Assembly: GCF_000970045.1 (NCBI RefSeq)
Contig: NZ_CP009505.1
Coordinates: 4,116,808 to 4,180,807 of the forward strand
DNA: 64,000 nt
Source of the DNA: Methanosarcina sp. MTP4
Lineage (GTDB): Archaea; Halobacteriota; Methanosarcinia; Methanosarcinales; Methanosarcinaceae
Direction of reading: 5' to 3'
Translations under genes and position numbers: made by a program
Notes under the pieces: model-generated
Databases searched by the model: none
What the model was told of the DNA's origin: nothing
What the model saw: only the letters and a program-made list of their open reading frames with translations
Shown: one piece after another, positions 18,204 to 26,299 of the stretch
Numbering within the stretch: position 1 is the stretch's first letter
Layout of the letters: each line of letters begins with the position of its first letter

Positions 18204-19307
18204 ATGAAAAAGATAAAAATAGCTATCACAGGGATCGGAAACTGTGCAAGCTCCCTGATACAGGGTATTGAGTACTACAAAAACGATAAGATGCGTGAAC
18301 CTATCGGGTTGATGCACCGGGAACTGGGGGGGTACAGGCCCGGCGATATTGAAGTTGTGGCCGCTTTTGACATCGACGCCCGGAAGGTGGGAAAAGATGT
18401 ATCAGAAGCTATCTTCGCTCCTCCAAACTGCACGACGGTTTTTTGTCCTGAGATTCCGGCCATGGGTGTAAAGGTTAAAATGGGAAAACTCCTTGACGGA
18501 GTCTCGGGCCATATGAAAAACTATGATGAAAAGTACACCTTTGTGCCCGCAAAAGAGCCTGACTCCACAAAAGAAGAGATTGTGGAGGAACTGAAAAGTT
18601 CGGGCGCCGAGATGCTCCTTAACTACCTTCCGGTGGGATCCGAAAAAGCCGTCCGCTTCTATGCCGAATGCGCCCTGGAAGCAGGGATCGGTTTCATAAA
18701 CAACATGCCGGTCTTCATCGCAAGCAACGAGGCCTGGGCAAAGCGTTTTGAAGAAAAGAAGCTCCCCATCATAGGAGACGATATCAAAGCCCAGCTCGGG
18801 GCAACCATTACCCACAGGATCCTGGCAGACCTCTTTGAAAAGCGCGGGGTAAAACTCGACCGGACCTACCAGCTTAATACGGGAGGAAATACCGACTTCC
18901 TTAACATGCTCAACCAGGATCGTCTGGCTTCCAAAAGGGAATCGAAAACCGAAGCAGTCCAGTCCGTGCTCTCCCAAAAACTCGAGGAAGAAAATATCCA
19001 CATCGGCCCGAGCGACTACGTGCCCTGGCAGAAAGACAACAAAGTCTGCTTCCTCAGGATGGAAGGAAAGCTCTTCGGGGACGTTCCCATGAACCTGGAA
19101 CTTCGGCTTTCGGTGGAAGACTCTCCGAACTCCGCAGGTGTGGTCATCGACGCCATCCGCTGCTGCAAACTTGCCCTGGACCGGGGAATCGGCGGCGTGC
19201 TCTATTCTCCAGCCTCCTACTTCATGAAACACCCCGCAATCCAGTACCCGGACGGTGAAGCCTACAGCCGGACCGAAGAATTCATAGCCGGAAGCAGGGA
19301 ACGCTAA
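18204..19307 (+). CDS. myo-Inositol-1-phosphate synthase
   Basis: The 367-residue enzyme converts glucose-6-phosphate to inositol-1-phosphate with NAD as internal cofactor. In archaea the product feeds inositol phospholipids. The N-terminal Rossmann motif is ITGIGNCASSLIQG (about 8-21). Further signatures are LLNYLPVGSEKA, GDDIKAQLGATI, LNTGGNTDFLNML and the C-terminal SVEDSPNSAGVVIDAIRC. A ggag lies 12 nt before the ATG. It appears monocistronic. Confidence 0.95.
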   Translation: MKKIKIAITGIGNCASSLIQGIEYYKNDKMREPIGLMHRELGGYRPGDIEVVAAFDIDARKVGKDVSEAIFAPPNCTTVFCPEIPAMGVKVKMGKLLDGVSGHMKNYDEKYTFVPAKEPDSTKEEIVEELKSSGAEMLLNYLPVGSEKAVRFYAECALEAGIGFINNMPVFIASNEAWAKRFEEKKLPIIGDDIKAQLGATITHRILADLFEKRGVKLDRTYQLNTGGNTDFLNMLNQDRLASKRESKTEAVQSVLSQKLEEENIHIGPSDYVPWQKDNKVCFLRMEGKLFGDVPMNLELRLSVEDSPNSAGVVIDAIRCCKLALDRGIGGVLYSPASYFMKHPAIQYPDGEAYSRTEEFIAGSRER

Positions 19308-19529
19308 AGAGAGGGCAAAGAAAAGGAAGAAAAACTCTGAGCAGAAATAGACTTTTAAAAACAGCTTTTGAAGCCGGAAATCCCGGAAGTTTCCGGGAAA
19401 CTTTATACTTTTTTAAAGGTTTTACGGATTTACGGATTTCTTACATCACTACTTTTTCTTTAAACCACTACTTTTTCGTTGGTTTCCACAAAAAGAACCT
19501 ATCACAGAGAACCTACAACGGAGAATCGA

Positions 19530-20255
19530 TCACCGGAGCCCGTCCGCCGTAATCGTGAACAAGCAGGTGGAACCTTCGGGGCGGGAGCGGTGTTTGAAGA
19601 GGATGGCGCGCCTTTTCCCCTCGCCAGTGCGTTCGAGCTGGAGGATGGTCTTTGAGATGTGTTCCATTGAAGTGCCGCCCAGGGGACGCACTCCGCCGGT
19701 GCTGATGTCGGAATAAACCTGGTTAGTTATGACCGCGGTAAAGCCGAATTTCCGGGCCAGGGCGTGGAGGAAACCGATCTGGCTTGCCAGTTCCCGGCGA
19801 CTTTTCAGGCTCTTTTCGTCATCCTCAAGTTCGAACCTGTAGTAAGCTGTAGCAGAGTCCAGGATAACAAGCCCTATGTTCTCACCGGCTATCTTTTCCA
19901 CTTCTCTTACTGCCGAATACTGCTCTTCAAAGTTCAGAGGCTCGTAGATTATGATTTTTTTTGCAATTTCCTTTGCATTTTCCCCGGCAATCTGCTTGAA
20001 ACGGGAAGAAGAAAGCCCTTCAGTATCGATGAAAATGACCTTTTGCCCCTGCTTTACACATTCTACGGCAAGCTGGATGCAGACGTTTGTTTTTCCGCTT
20101 CCTGCAACCCCGAAAATCTGGGTTACGATTCCTTTTTCAAAACCTCCTCCAAGGAGTTTGTCCAGGGGTTTGCAGCCGGAAGGCAGTAATTTTTCTATGG
20201 GATGACACCTCTTTTTACACTTGACAGAGGGTATAACAGACAAATGATATAACAT
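19530..20255 (-). CDS. radB: DNA repair and recombination protein RadB
   Basis: RadB is the short archaeal RecA/RadA paralogue, thought to modulate homologous recombination. This 241-residue protein begins near LPSGCKPLDKLLGGGFEKG, has the Walker A GVAGSGKTN (about 49-57), FIDTEG, and the Walker B LVILDSATAYYRF. A loop with RPLGGTSMEH matches the RadA L2 region. It lacks the N-terminal helix-hairpin-helix domain of RadA, as RadB should. The first 18 or so residues before LLPSG may not all be translated. Confidence 0.95.
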   Translation of the reverse strand: MLYHLSVIPSVKCKKRCHPIEKLLPSGCKPLDKLLGGGFEKGIVTQIFGVAGSGKTNVCIQLAVECVKQGQKVIFIDTEGLSSSRFKQIAGENAKEIAKKIIIYEPLNFEEQYSAVREVEKIAGENIGLVILDSATAYYRFELEDDEKSLKSRRELASQIGFLHALARKFGFTAVITNQVYSDISTGGVRPLGGTSMEHISKTILQLERTGEGKRRAILFKHRSRPEGSTCLFTITADGLR

Positions 20256-20843
20256 TTTTTTGTAATTAGGTTTTTTATGAAGTGTGATGTCCCCCAGAGA
20301 AGAGGGGGCGAAAAGTTGAATAAGTAAAAGGGTCCAGAAACTCGAAACCCGGAAAGCCTGAACAAAACAGCGAATATGTTGAAGTAATAATAAAATGTGG
20401 AAAAACTGATAAGTTAAGAACTGATAAACTGAAGAATCAGTAAATTGGAAAATACTGAAAAACGTAGTTCACCTAATTTGTGACCAGAGATGGTAACAAA
20501 CTAGTATTAGTTGTATACAGAACTGGAATGAAAAAGCGTTATTAAGCTCCAGAACATTTAGAATATCTACACGAAAAGTTGAAAACATCCATTCCAGAAA
20601 ATGAGAAAAACGAGATCAAATGGGGTCGCCTTCCTAAAACTGCTCTCCATGTCCCTATATTGCGGACACGGAAATTTGCAAGATATAGCTTGAGAGTCAG
20701 CTCAGGAACGGCAACTCGGGTGGGGCTTTGTTTTGTTACTGCGATGCACTTTGCATCCGGACGCTCACCCCCCACACACCATAAATAAATAGAATATGTA
20801 TGGAGAAATACAATAAATAGAAATGTAGAGAGGGTCAGGAAGC
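20256..20843. other. Long spacer upstream of the nrd operon
   Basis: No convincing gene in 588 bp. The open stretch at 20579-20788 has no family resemblance. A small stem gatgca/tgcatc lies at about 20742-20756. The likely nrd promoter is the ccataaataaata stretch at about 20780-20792, some 55 nt before nrdH. Confidence 0.5.
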
Positions 20844-21095
20844 ATGTCAAAAATAGTAGTCTACACAACAGAACGCTGCCCGAAGTGCAACAAGTTAAAA
20901 CAGTTTTTGAAAACAAATTCAGTGGACTTCGAAGTCGCGGATATGTCCACCCCGGAAGCCCTCACCGAACTGCGCTTCAATGGGGTATTTACGGTAACAG
21001 CACCTGTTTTACAGGTCGATGACACCTTCTTAACCCATGGAGAAATATTCAACGGTGATGAAGTGAATCCGGAAAAATTCCAGGGCATCCTTTAA
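20844..21095 (+). CDS. nrdH: Glutaredoxin-like redoxin (NrdH type)
   Basis: A thioredoxin-fold protein of 83 residues with the redox motif CPKC at about 13-16 (YTTERCPKCNKLKQFL), a cis-Pro region TAPVLQVDD, and a short C-terminal helix. It stands 25 bp before nrdD. Biochemistry on the Methanosarcina barkeri class III ribonucleotide reductase showed that a redoxin of this kind supplies electrons in place of formate. Placement and fold fit that role here. Confidence 0.9.
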   Translation: MSKIVVYTTERCPKCNKLKQFLKTNSVDFEVADMSTPEALTELRFNGVFTVTAPVLQVDDTFLTHGEIFNGDEVNPEKFQGIL

Positions 21096-21120
21096 GGGTC
21101 CCTGAAAACAGCAAGTGAAG

Positions 21121-23457
21121 ATGAGTAAAATGACAGGCGACACTCTCTTATCAGATGGCCAGCTCTCCGATGGCCAGCTCTCCGACAACCAGCCCGTGCA
21201 AAAAACGCTTGACGGGCTGTCCCTTCCCTCACTCCCGAAGGTCAGGACAACAGACGGTTTTATAGTTAACTGGGACCGGAACATCATTGTGAACCAGCTC
21301 CTGAAAGAAACAAAACTCAGCGAGATCTTTTACAACAAGCCCGCGATCACGAAAGAAGAAGCTGTCGATATCGCAAAAGAGGCTGAAAGAATCATCCGCA
21401 GGATGAACGCAAAGTTCCTCTCAGGCCCCCTGATCCGGGAAATAGTGAACACAATTCTCCTTGAGAGGGGACATGTGGAGTGGAGGAATATCATGACCAG
21501 GGTCGGGGCCTCGGTCTATGATGCATATGAAATTGATACGGGATACGGTTTTGAGGCAAACGACAACGCCAACCAGCTCAACAATGCCGAAACCTCCCAC
21601 AAGAAAAAAGCCGACAAGATGTCCAAGGAACAGAACCTCCTGCTCATGCCAAAGGAACTTGCCGACCTGCACCTGAACGGGGACTTCCATATCCACGACC
21701 TTGAATACATGGGGACAAGGCCATTTTGCCAGGACTGGGACCTCCGCTACTTCTTCTACTACGGGCTCATGCCCGACGGGGTAGGGACCCAGTCAAGTGT
21801 GGCAAAACCCGCAAAGAATGCCGAAGTTGCGTTCCTCCACGCGGTGAAAGCCATGGGCTCGGCCCAGACGAACTTTGCAGGCGGGCAGGGTTTTTACAAC
21901 TTCCTGACATTTCTGGCACCTTACCTTGAAGGCAAGTCCTACAAGGAAATCAAGCAGCTCATGCAGATGTTCGTCTACGAGATGATGCAGATGATGTGCG
22001 CCCGGGGTGGACAAACCGTATTTTCCTCCGTACAGCTGTCCCCCGGCATTCCCAAACTCTGGAAAGACAAGCCTGTAGTTGCTATGGGCAAGGTCTGGAA
22101 CGGGAAACAGGCAGCTCTGCGGACCTACGGGGAGCTTGAAAAGGAAGTACGCCTTGGCTTCAAGGCCATCATGGATGTCATGCTCGAAGGGGATGCCTGG
22201 GGCAAACCTTTCAGCTTCCCGAAACCCGAAATCTCCCTTGAGCCGGACTTCATGGAAGAAGACGAGGAATTCAACAGGGAACACCCTGACCTTCCGACAT
22301 ATAAAGAACTTTACAGAATGACCTTCGAACTGGCTGCCAAATTCGGAACCCCGTACTTTGACAACCAGCTTCCGGAATACAGGGGAGCAGGAGAAGGCAT
22401 TTCATGTTACCAGTGCTGTGCCTACCAGTTTTCCTCAAACCCCACCGATGATGAGGAATTCAATAACAAGCTCTATTTCGAGGACGGGAAACACTTTTCC
22501 ATGGGTTCCTGGATGGTAATGAGCCTTAACTGTCCCAGGGCAGCTTACAAAGCCGAGCAGGACGATGAAAAACTCTTCAATGAGCTGAAGTTTCTGATGA
22601 ACAAAGCCATTGAAGTTTTCAAGATCAAGCGGAGATGGATGAATAGCCTCATAAAAATGAACAGGATACCCTTTGCTTCCCAGCGCCCGAAAGACCCGAA
22701 CACGGGAGAAAAAGGCGCCATGGCGGTGGACTTCGACAGCCTTGTATATACAATCGGGGTTGTCGGGATCAACGAGATGGTCCAGTACCACACCGGGTAT
22801 CAGATGCACGAATCTCCTGCCGCGTACAAGCTTGCGATCAGGGCGATGTTTGAGATGAAAATGTATGCCCAGAAACTCTCAGAGGAAACAGGCATGGAAA
22901 TCGCCCTTGCAAGGACCCCTGCGGAAACCACAGCCCAGCGCTTTGCGGTTTCGGACATGCTCCACAAAGAGTACGCAGACAAAGCCGAGCTCACTATCAA
23001 GGGAAACCTGGACGCTGCAATGCATGAAATCCACGAAACCCATGACCTGCCCATCTACTATACGAACGGGACCCATATCCCGCCGGGCGCTGACATTTCC
23101 CTGGTGGACCGGATCAACTACGAGCACACTTTCTTCCCGGTCGTGGACGGCGGAAATATCATGCACATCTGGCTCGGGGAAGGCAACCCTGACCCTGACG
23201 GCCTGCAGGAACTTGCAATGCACATCGCAAAGAACACCCAGACAGGTTACTTTGCCTTCACGCGGGACATGACGGTCTGCACGGACGGTGGCTATGTAGC
23301 CTCAGGCCTCCTGGACAAATGCCCGAAGTGCGGCTCGGAGAATGTGGAACACCTCTCGAGGATCACAGGGTACCTCCAGCCCGTAGACGGCTGGAACAAG
23401 GGAAAACAGCAAGAACTCCTGGACAGGAAACGCTATGGGACAAGGAACCTCCAGTGA
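21121..23457 (+). CDS. nrdD: Anaerobic ribonucleoside-triphosphate reductase (class III)
   Basis: This 778-residue glycyl-radical enzyme makes deoxyribonucleotides without oxygen. The N-terminal ATP-cone region includes VRTTDGFIVNWDRNIIVNQL. The body has GFYNFLTFLAPYL and ARGGQTVFSSVQLS. The C-terminus has a zinc site (CPKCGSENVEHLSR) and the radical-bearing RKRYGTRN. I chose the ATG at 21121; a GTG two codons earlier and an ATG at 21130 are alternatives. The extreme N-terminus has a small SDGQL duplication. It is co-transcribed with nrdH and nrdG. Confidence 0.97.
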   Translation: MSKMTGDTLLSDGQLSDGQLSDNQPVQKTLDGLSLPSLPKVRTTDGFIVNWDRNIIVNQLLKETKLSEIFYNKPAITKEEAVDIAKEAERIIRRMNAKFLSGPLIREIVNTILLERGHVEWRNIMTRVGASVYDAYEIDTGYGFEANDNANQLNNAETSHKKKADKMSKEQNLLLMPKELADLHLNGDFHIHDLEYMGTRPFCQDWDLRYFFYYGLMPDGVGTQSSVAKPAKNAEVAFLHAVKAMGSAQTNFAGGQGFYNFLTFLAPYLEGKSYKEIKQLMQMFVYEMMQMMCARGGQTVFSSVQLSPGIPKLWKDKPVVAMGKVWNGKQAALRTYGELEKEVRLGFKAIMDVMLEGDAWGKPFSFPKPEISLEPDFMEEDEEFNREHPDLPTYKELYRMTFELAAKFGTPYFDNQLPEYRGAGEGISCYQCCAYQFSSNPTDDEEFNNKLYFEDGKHFSMGSWMVMSLNCPRAAYKAEQDDEKLFNELKFLMNKAIEVFKIKRRWMNSLIKMNRIPFASQRPKDPNTGEKGAMAVDFDSLVYTIGVVGINEMVQYHTGYQMHESPAAYKLAIRAMFEMKMYAQKLSEETGMEIALARTPAETTAQRFAVSDMLHKEYADKAELTIKGNLDAAMHEIHETHDLPIYYTNGTHIPPGADISLVDRINYEHTFFPVVDGGNIMHIWLGEGNPDPDGLQELAMHIAKNTQTGYFAFTRDMTVCTDGGYVASGLLDKCPKCGSENVEHLSRITGYLQPVDGWNKGKQQELLDRKRYGTRNLQ

Positions 23458-23518
23458 GGTTTTTTTAACCCCTTCTTTTTTAGTACCAGAAAAAAAACGG
23501 CAAGGAACGATAGCTGCT

Positions 23519-24289
23519 ATGAAAGTAAACTACGCAAATACGCTTTCCCTCTCCACCATGGACTGGACGGGAAAAGCCGCAGTCACCGTCTTTTTCCGGG
23601 GCTGCCCCCTTCGCTGCCCCTACTGCCAGAACCACTCCTACCTTGAAGAGCCAGACCTGAAAGAACTCGGTTTCGTGCAGGAGCAGATCAAAAAGTCCGG
23701 GCCCTTCGTGAGCGCAGCCGTGTTTTCGGGAGGAGAGCCCCTTATGCAGGCGGCAATCGTACCCCTGGCAAGGTTTGCAAAGGAACTCGGGCTTTTTGTG
23801 GGCATCCACACTAACGGTTATTATCCGGAAAGGGCTGCCGAGCTGCTCGAAAAAGGACTGGTCGACAAGTTCTTCATTGATGTGAAAGCCCCCCCGAATG
23901 ACCCCGAACTTTACGGGAAAGTCGTGGGCTGGGGAGAATACGAAGCTGTCAGGAAAAGCCCGGCAGAAATTGCAACAGCAGTTGCAAAAACAATCGAGCT
24001 CGCAGCTTCCGGAACCTCCGGACTGGAACTCCGGACAACTCTTATCCGGGACTTTATCGGAAGCAAAGAAGAGGTCGCCCGGATAGCTGCCTGGATTTCT
24101 GAAAACGTTAAAAACCGGGAAGTCAGCTACGTGCTCCAGCAGGGCATTTCCGAACACAGCATGCGGGAAAGCCTCCGGGAAATCCAGTTCCTTGACAGGG
24201 AAGAAATGCTTGAACTCGGGAAAGTGGCGAAGCAATTCCTGGAAAATGTAAGAATCCGGACAACGGAAGAAGGGGAAGAGGAAGTTTAA
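23519..24289 (+). CDS. nrdG: Anaerobic ribonucleotide reductase activating enzyme (radical SAM)
   Basis: NrdG installs the glycyl radical on NrdD by reductive cleavage of S-adenosylmethionine. The 256-residue protein starts MKVNYANTLSLSTMDWTGK. It carries the cluster motif CPLRCPYC, followed by the radical-SAM GGEP segment (FSGGEPLMQ). The open frame extends 28 codons upstream into the nrdD end, but the ATG at 23519 gives the natural N-terminus. The gene lies 61 bp after nrdD. Confidence 0.93.
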   Translation: MKVNYANTLSLSTMDWTGKAAVTVFFRGCPLRCPYCQNHSYLEEPDLKELGFVQEQIKKSGPFVSAAVFSGGEPLMQAAIVPLARFAKELGLFVGIHTNGYYPERAAELLEKGLVDKFFIDVKAPPNDPELYGKVVGWGEYEAVRKSPAEIATAVAKTIELAASGTSGLELRTTLIRDFIGSKEEVARIAAWISENVKNREVSYVLQQGISEHSMRESLREIQFLDREEMLELGKVAKQFLENVRIRTTEEGEEEV

Positions 24290-24331
24290 GGAGAGGAAAT
24301 TTAAGGAGAAGAAGTTTAAGGAGAGGAAGTT
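24278..24331 (+). repeat. 15-nt tandem repeat across the nrdG stop codon
   Basis: Units gaggaagtttaagga start at 24278, 24293, 24308 and (partial) 24323. The nrdG TAA lies inside the first unit, so each copy repeats an in-frame TAA. Confidence 0.85.
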
Positions 24332-25007
24332 TGATCCTCCTTCGTGAGGATTTCAATCCCCCAAATCCCTTTGCGTGAGGATTTCAAATCCCCGAATACC
24401 TTTTTTGCTTTAGATATCGAGTCCCGGGACTCTCACCGACCGCAGAGCGGAGCGAGGCGGACGGCCTTTCCAAAATGTAAATTAAAAAGATTTTACCCAG
24501 TTTAATAAGATTCTACCAAATTATAGTCAAAAACCCAAATTCCTTCACCGATCTCAAGTGAAATTTCAACCACGGAAAACACGGAATAAAGGAAATAGGG
24601 GCACAATCCTTCCGTGCTTTCCGTGTCTTCCGTGGTTATAAAGTAAGTGTAAGTATTTACATCCGGGACTATAAAAAGATTTTACCCAGTTTAATAAGAT
24701 TCTACAGTTTTTTAGCCCAAACTCGAAGTTTTCCTCATCTATTTTTAAAGAATTAGAGTTTAAGGTTCAAACCAATTTGAAGTTTACAAAAGTCTTATAC
24801 CTGTAGCCGATAAACGGTACTGTAACAGTGATAACTGGAAATCCCATAAAATTTTTCGTGTAACCCTTGCAGTTACAAAAATTACATAAGCAATAGAAAC
24901 TCAGTCCATTTTAGCTTTTAGTCCGGGCTATATCAACCCCTATGCTTATCCTATCCCCCCACATTTACTTGACTACAAAACTAAAAACCCTTTACGACCC
25001 TGTTATC
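24290..25007. other. Repeat-rich spacer nrdG to thiL
   Basis: No gene is seen. The region holds the tail of the 15-nt repeat, two ggatttcaa hairpin-forming motifs (about 24333-24395, including the palindrome ggatttcaaatcc), a GC-rich stretch with repeated gcgg/gcggac (about 24440-24470) and a nested repeat element (24483-24705). Confidence 0.6.
24483..24705. repeat. 34-bp direct repeats flanking an imperfect inverted repeat
   Basis: Identical 34-bp sequences lie at 24483-24516 and 24672-24705 (taaaaagattttacccagtt and on). Between them, aaccacggaaaacacgga (about 24569-24586) faces tccgtgtcttccgtggtt (about 24621-24638) as inverted arms. The layout resembles a small palindromic insertion, but the direct repeats are far too long to be a simple target duplication. 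Confidence 0.85.
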
Positions 25008-26090
25008 ATGAACTCGAAAAAAGTCTCTTCTATCGGGGAACGTGCCCTGATTACCCGTCTAACTGAAATTTTCAAATCTCCTGCAGGAAAAGAGGTCCTG
25101 GAAGGGGCCGGGAGCGATGACTGCGCCGTCCTTGACCTTGGCGGGGAAGACTGCCTGGTCATCAGTACCGATATGCTCCACAGGACAACGGATTTTCCTG
25201 AGGGGATGAGCCCCTGGCAGATGGGCTGGATGTCCGCCGCTGTAAACTTCAGCGACATTGCAGCCATGGGCGCAAAACCCCTGGGAATCCTGACAGCAAT
25301 CGGCATGCCGGCTGAGACCGAAATAAGCTTTGTTGAAGAGCTTGCGAAAGGCATTCGTGCCTGCGCCGAATTTTGCGAAACTACCGTGATAGGAGGCGAT
25401 ATCGATACCCACGAAGAACTTACCATCACGGGGACTGTACTTGGCCGGATGAAGAAAAACCAGCTGCTCCGAAGAAGCGGGGCAAAACCCGGAGACCTTG
25501 TATGCGTGACCGGCTATGCCGGATCTGCCGGGGCAGCCCTTGAGGTTCTCCAGTCGAAACAGAGGGGGCTTGAAAAGGCTGGTGAACAAAATAATAGCCC
25601 GACAGGTGAACAGAAAAATGAACAGGGAAATAAAAAAAAGGCAAGCGAAACCCTGATCAAAAGCCTGCTTGAACCCGTACCCCGCACGAAAGAGGCGCAG
25701 AAACTGGCAGCCTCAGGTTCCGTCACCTCCATGATGGACACCAGCGACGGCCTTGCCATGTCCCTCCACGACCTTGCACAGGCAGGTCGAATAGGATTCA
25801 AAATCCGGGAAAACTCCCTCCCAACCCTCCAGGAAGTCCGGGACTTTGCCTCAACTTCCAAAAACGGCCCTGAAAAATTGCTGGAACTTGCCCTTTACAC
25901 AGGCGGGGATTTCGAACTCCTTTTCACAATCAATCCCGAACGGCTTAAAAAAGTACAAAATATATGTAAGTTAAGCATCATAGGAGAATGCACGGAATAC
26001 GAAAAGGGGATTCGGCTTGAACGTCCCGACGGAAGCACCGTTCCCGTGAAACGCCGCGGATACCAGCAACTAAAAGCCGAAAACAATTGA
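25008..26090 (+). CDS. thiL: Thiamine-monophosphate kinase
   Basis: ThiL phosphorylates thiamine monophosphate to thiamine diphosphate. The 360-residue protein shows SSIGERALITRL, GAGSDDCAVLDLG, STDMLHRTTDFP (metal-binding Asp), AAVNFSDIAAMGAKPLG, GGDIDTHEELTITGTVLG and the C-terminal DTSDGLAMSLHDLAQ. The frame extends 22 codons upstream, but the ATG at 25008 matches the family start. A low-complexity insert rich in Gln, Glu, Asn and Lys (about residues 185-212) interrupts the middle. Pyruvate oxidoreductase elsewhere in the window needs the product as cofactor. Confidence 0.93.
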   Translation: MNSKKVSSIGERALITRLTEIFKSPAGKEVLEGAGSDDCAVLDLGGEDCLVISTDMLHRTTDFPEGMSPWQMGWMSAAVNFSDIAAMGAKPLGILTAIGMPAETEISFVEELAKGIRACAEFCETTVIGGDIDTHEELTITGTVLGRMKKNQLLRRSGAKPGDLVCVTGYAGSAGAALEVLQSKQRGLEKAGEQNNSPTGEQKNEQGNKKKASETLIKSLLEPVPRTKEAQKLAASGSVTSMMDTSDGLAMSLHDLAQAGRIGFKIRENSLPTLQEVRDFASTSKNGPEKLLELALYTGGDFELLFTINPERLKKVQNICKLSIIGECTEYEKGIRLERPDGSTVPVKRRGYQQLKAENN

Positions 26091-26299
26091 CCAGCCCACC
26101 CCCATGAAAATAAACATTAAGCGGAAATAATACAAAATTCAAGATTATAAAGATAACATTAAAAACATTGGCTGATAAACCTACAAATTATCAAGCGAAG
26201 TCGAAAGAAATCCAACTAGATTAATATTAAATTTACACCGAAGTTTACACAGAATACACAGAAATTACAATTTTTACACAAGGTTCAGAAGGTTCGCAC

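Noticed and set aside
20579-20788. 69-residue frame upstream of nrdH
   Set aside because: No ribosome-binding site, no recognisable family, and it covers the likely nrd promoter.
24900-25007. TPP riboswitch upstream of thiL
   Set aside because: I see no conserved THI-element core before the start; the region is plain AT-rich promoter-like sequence.
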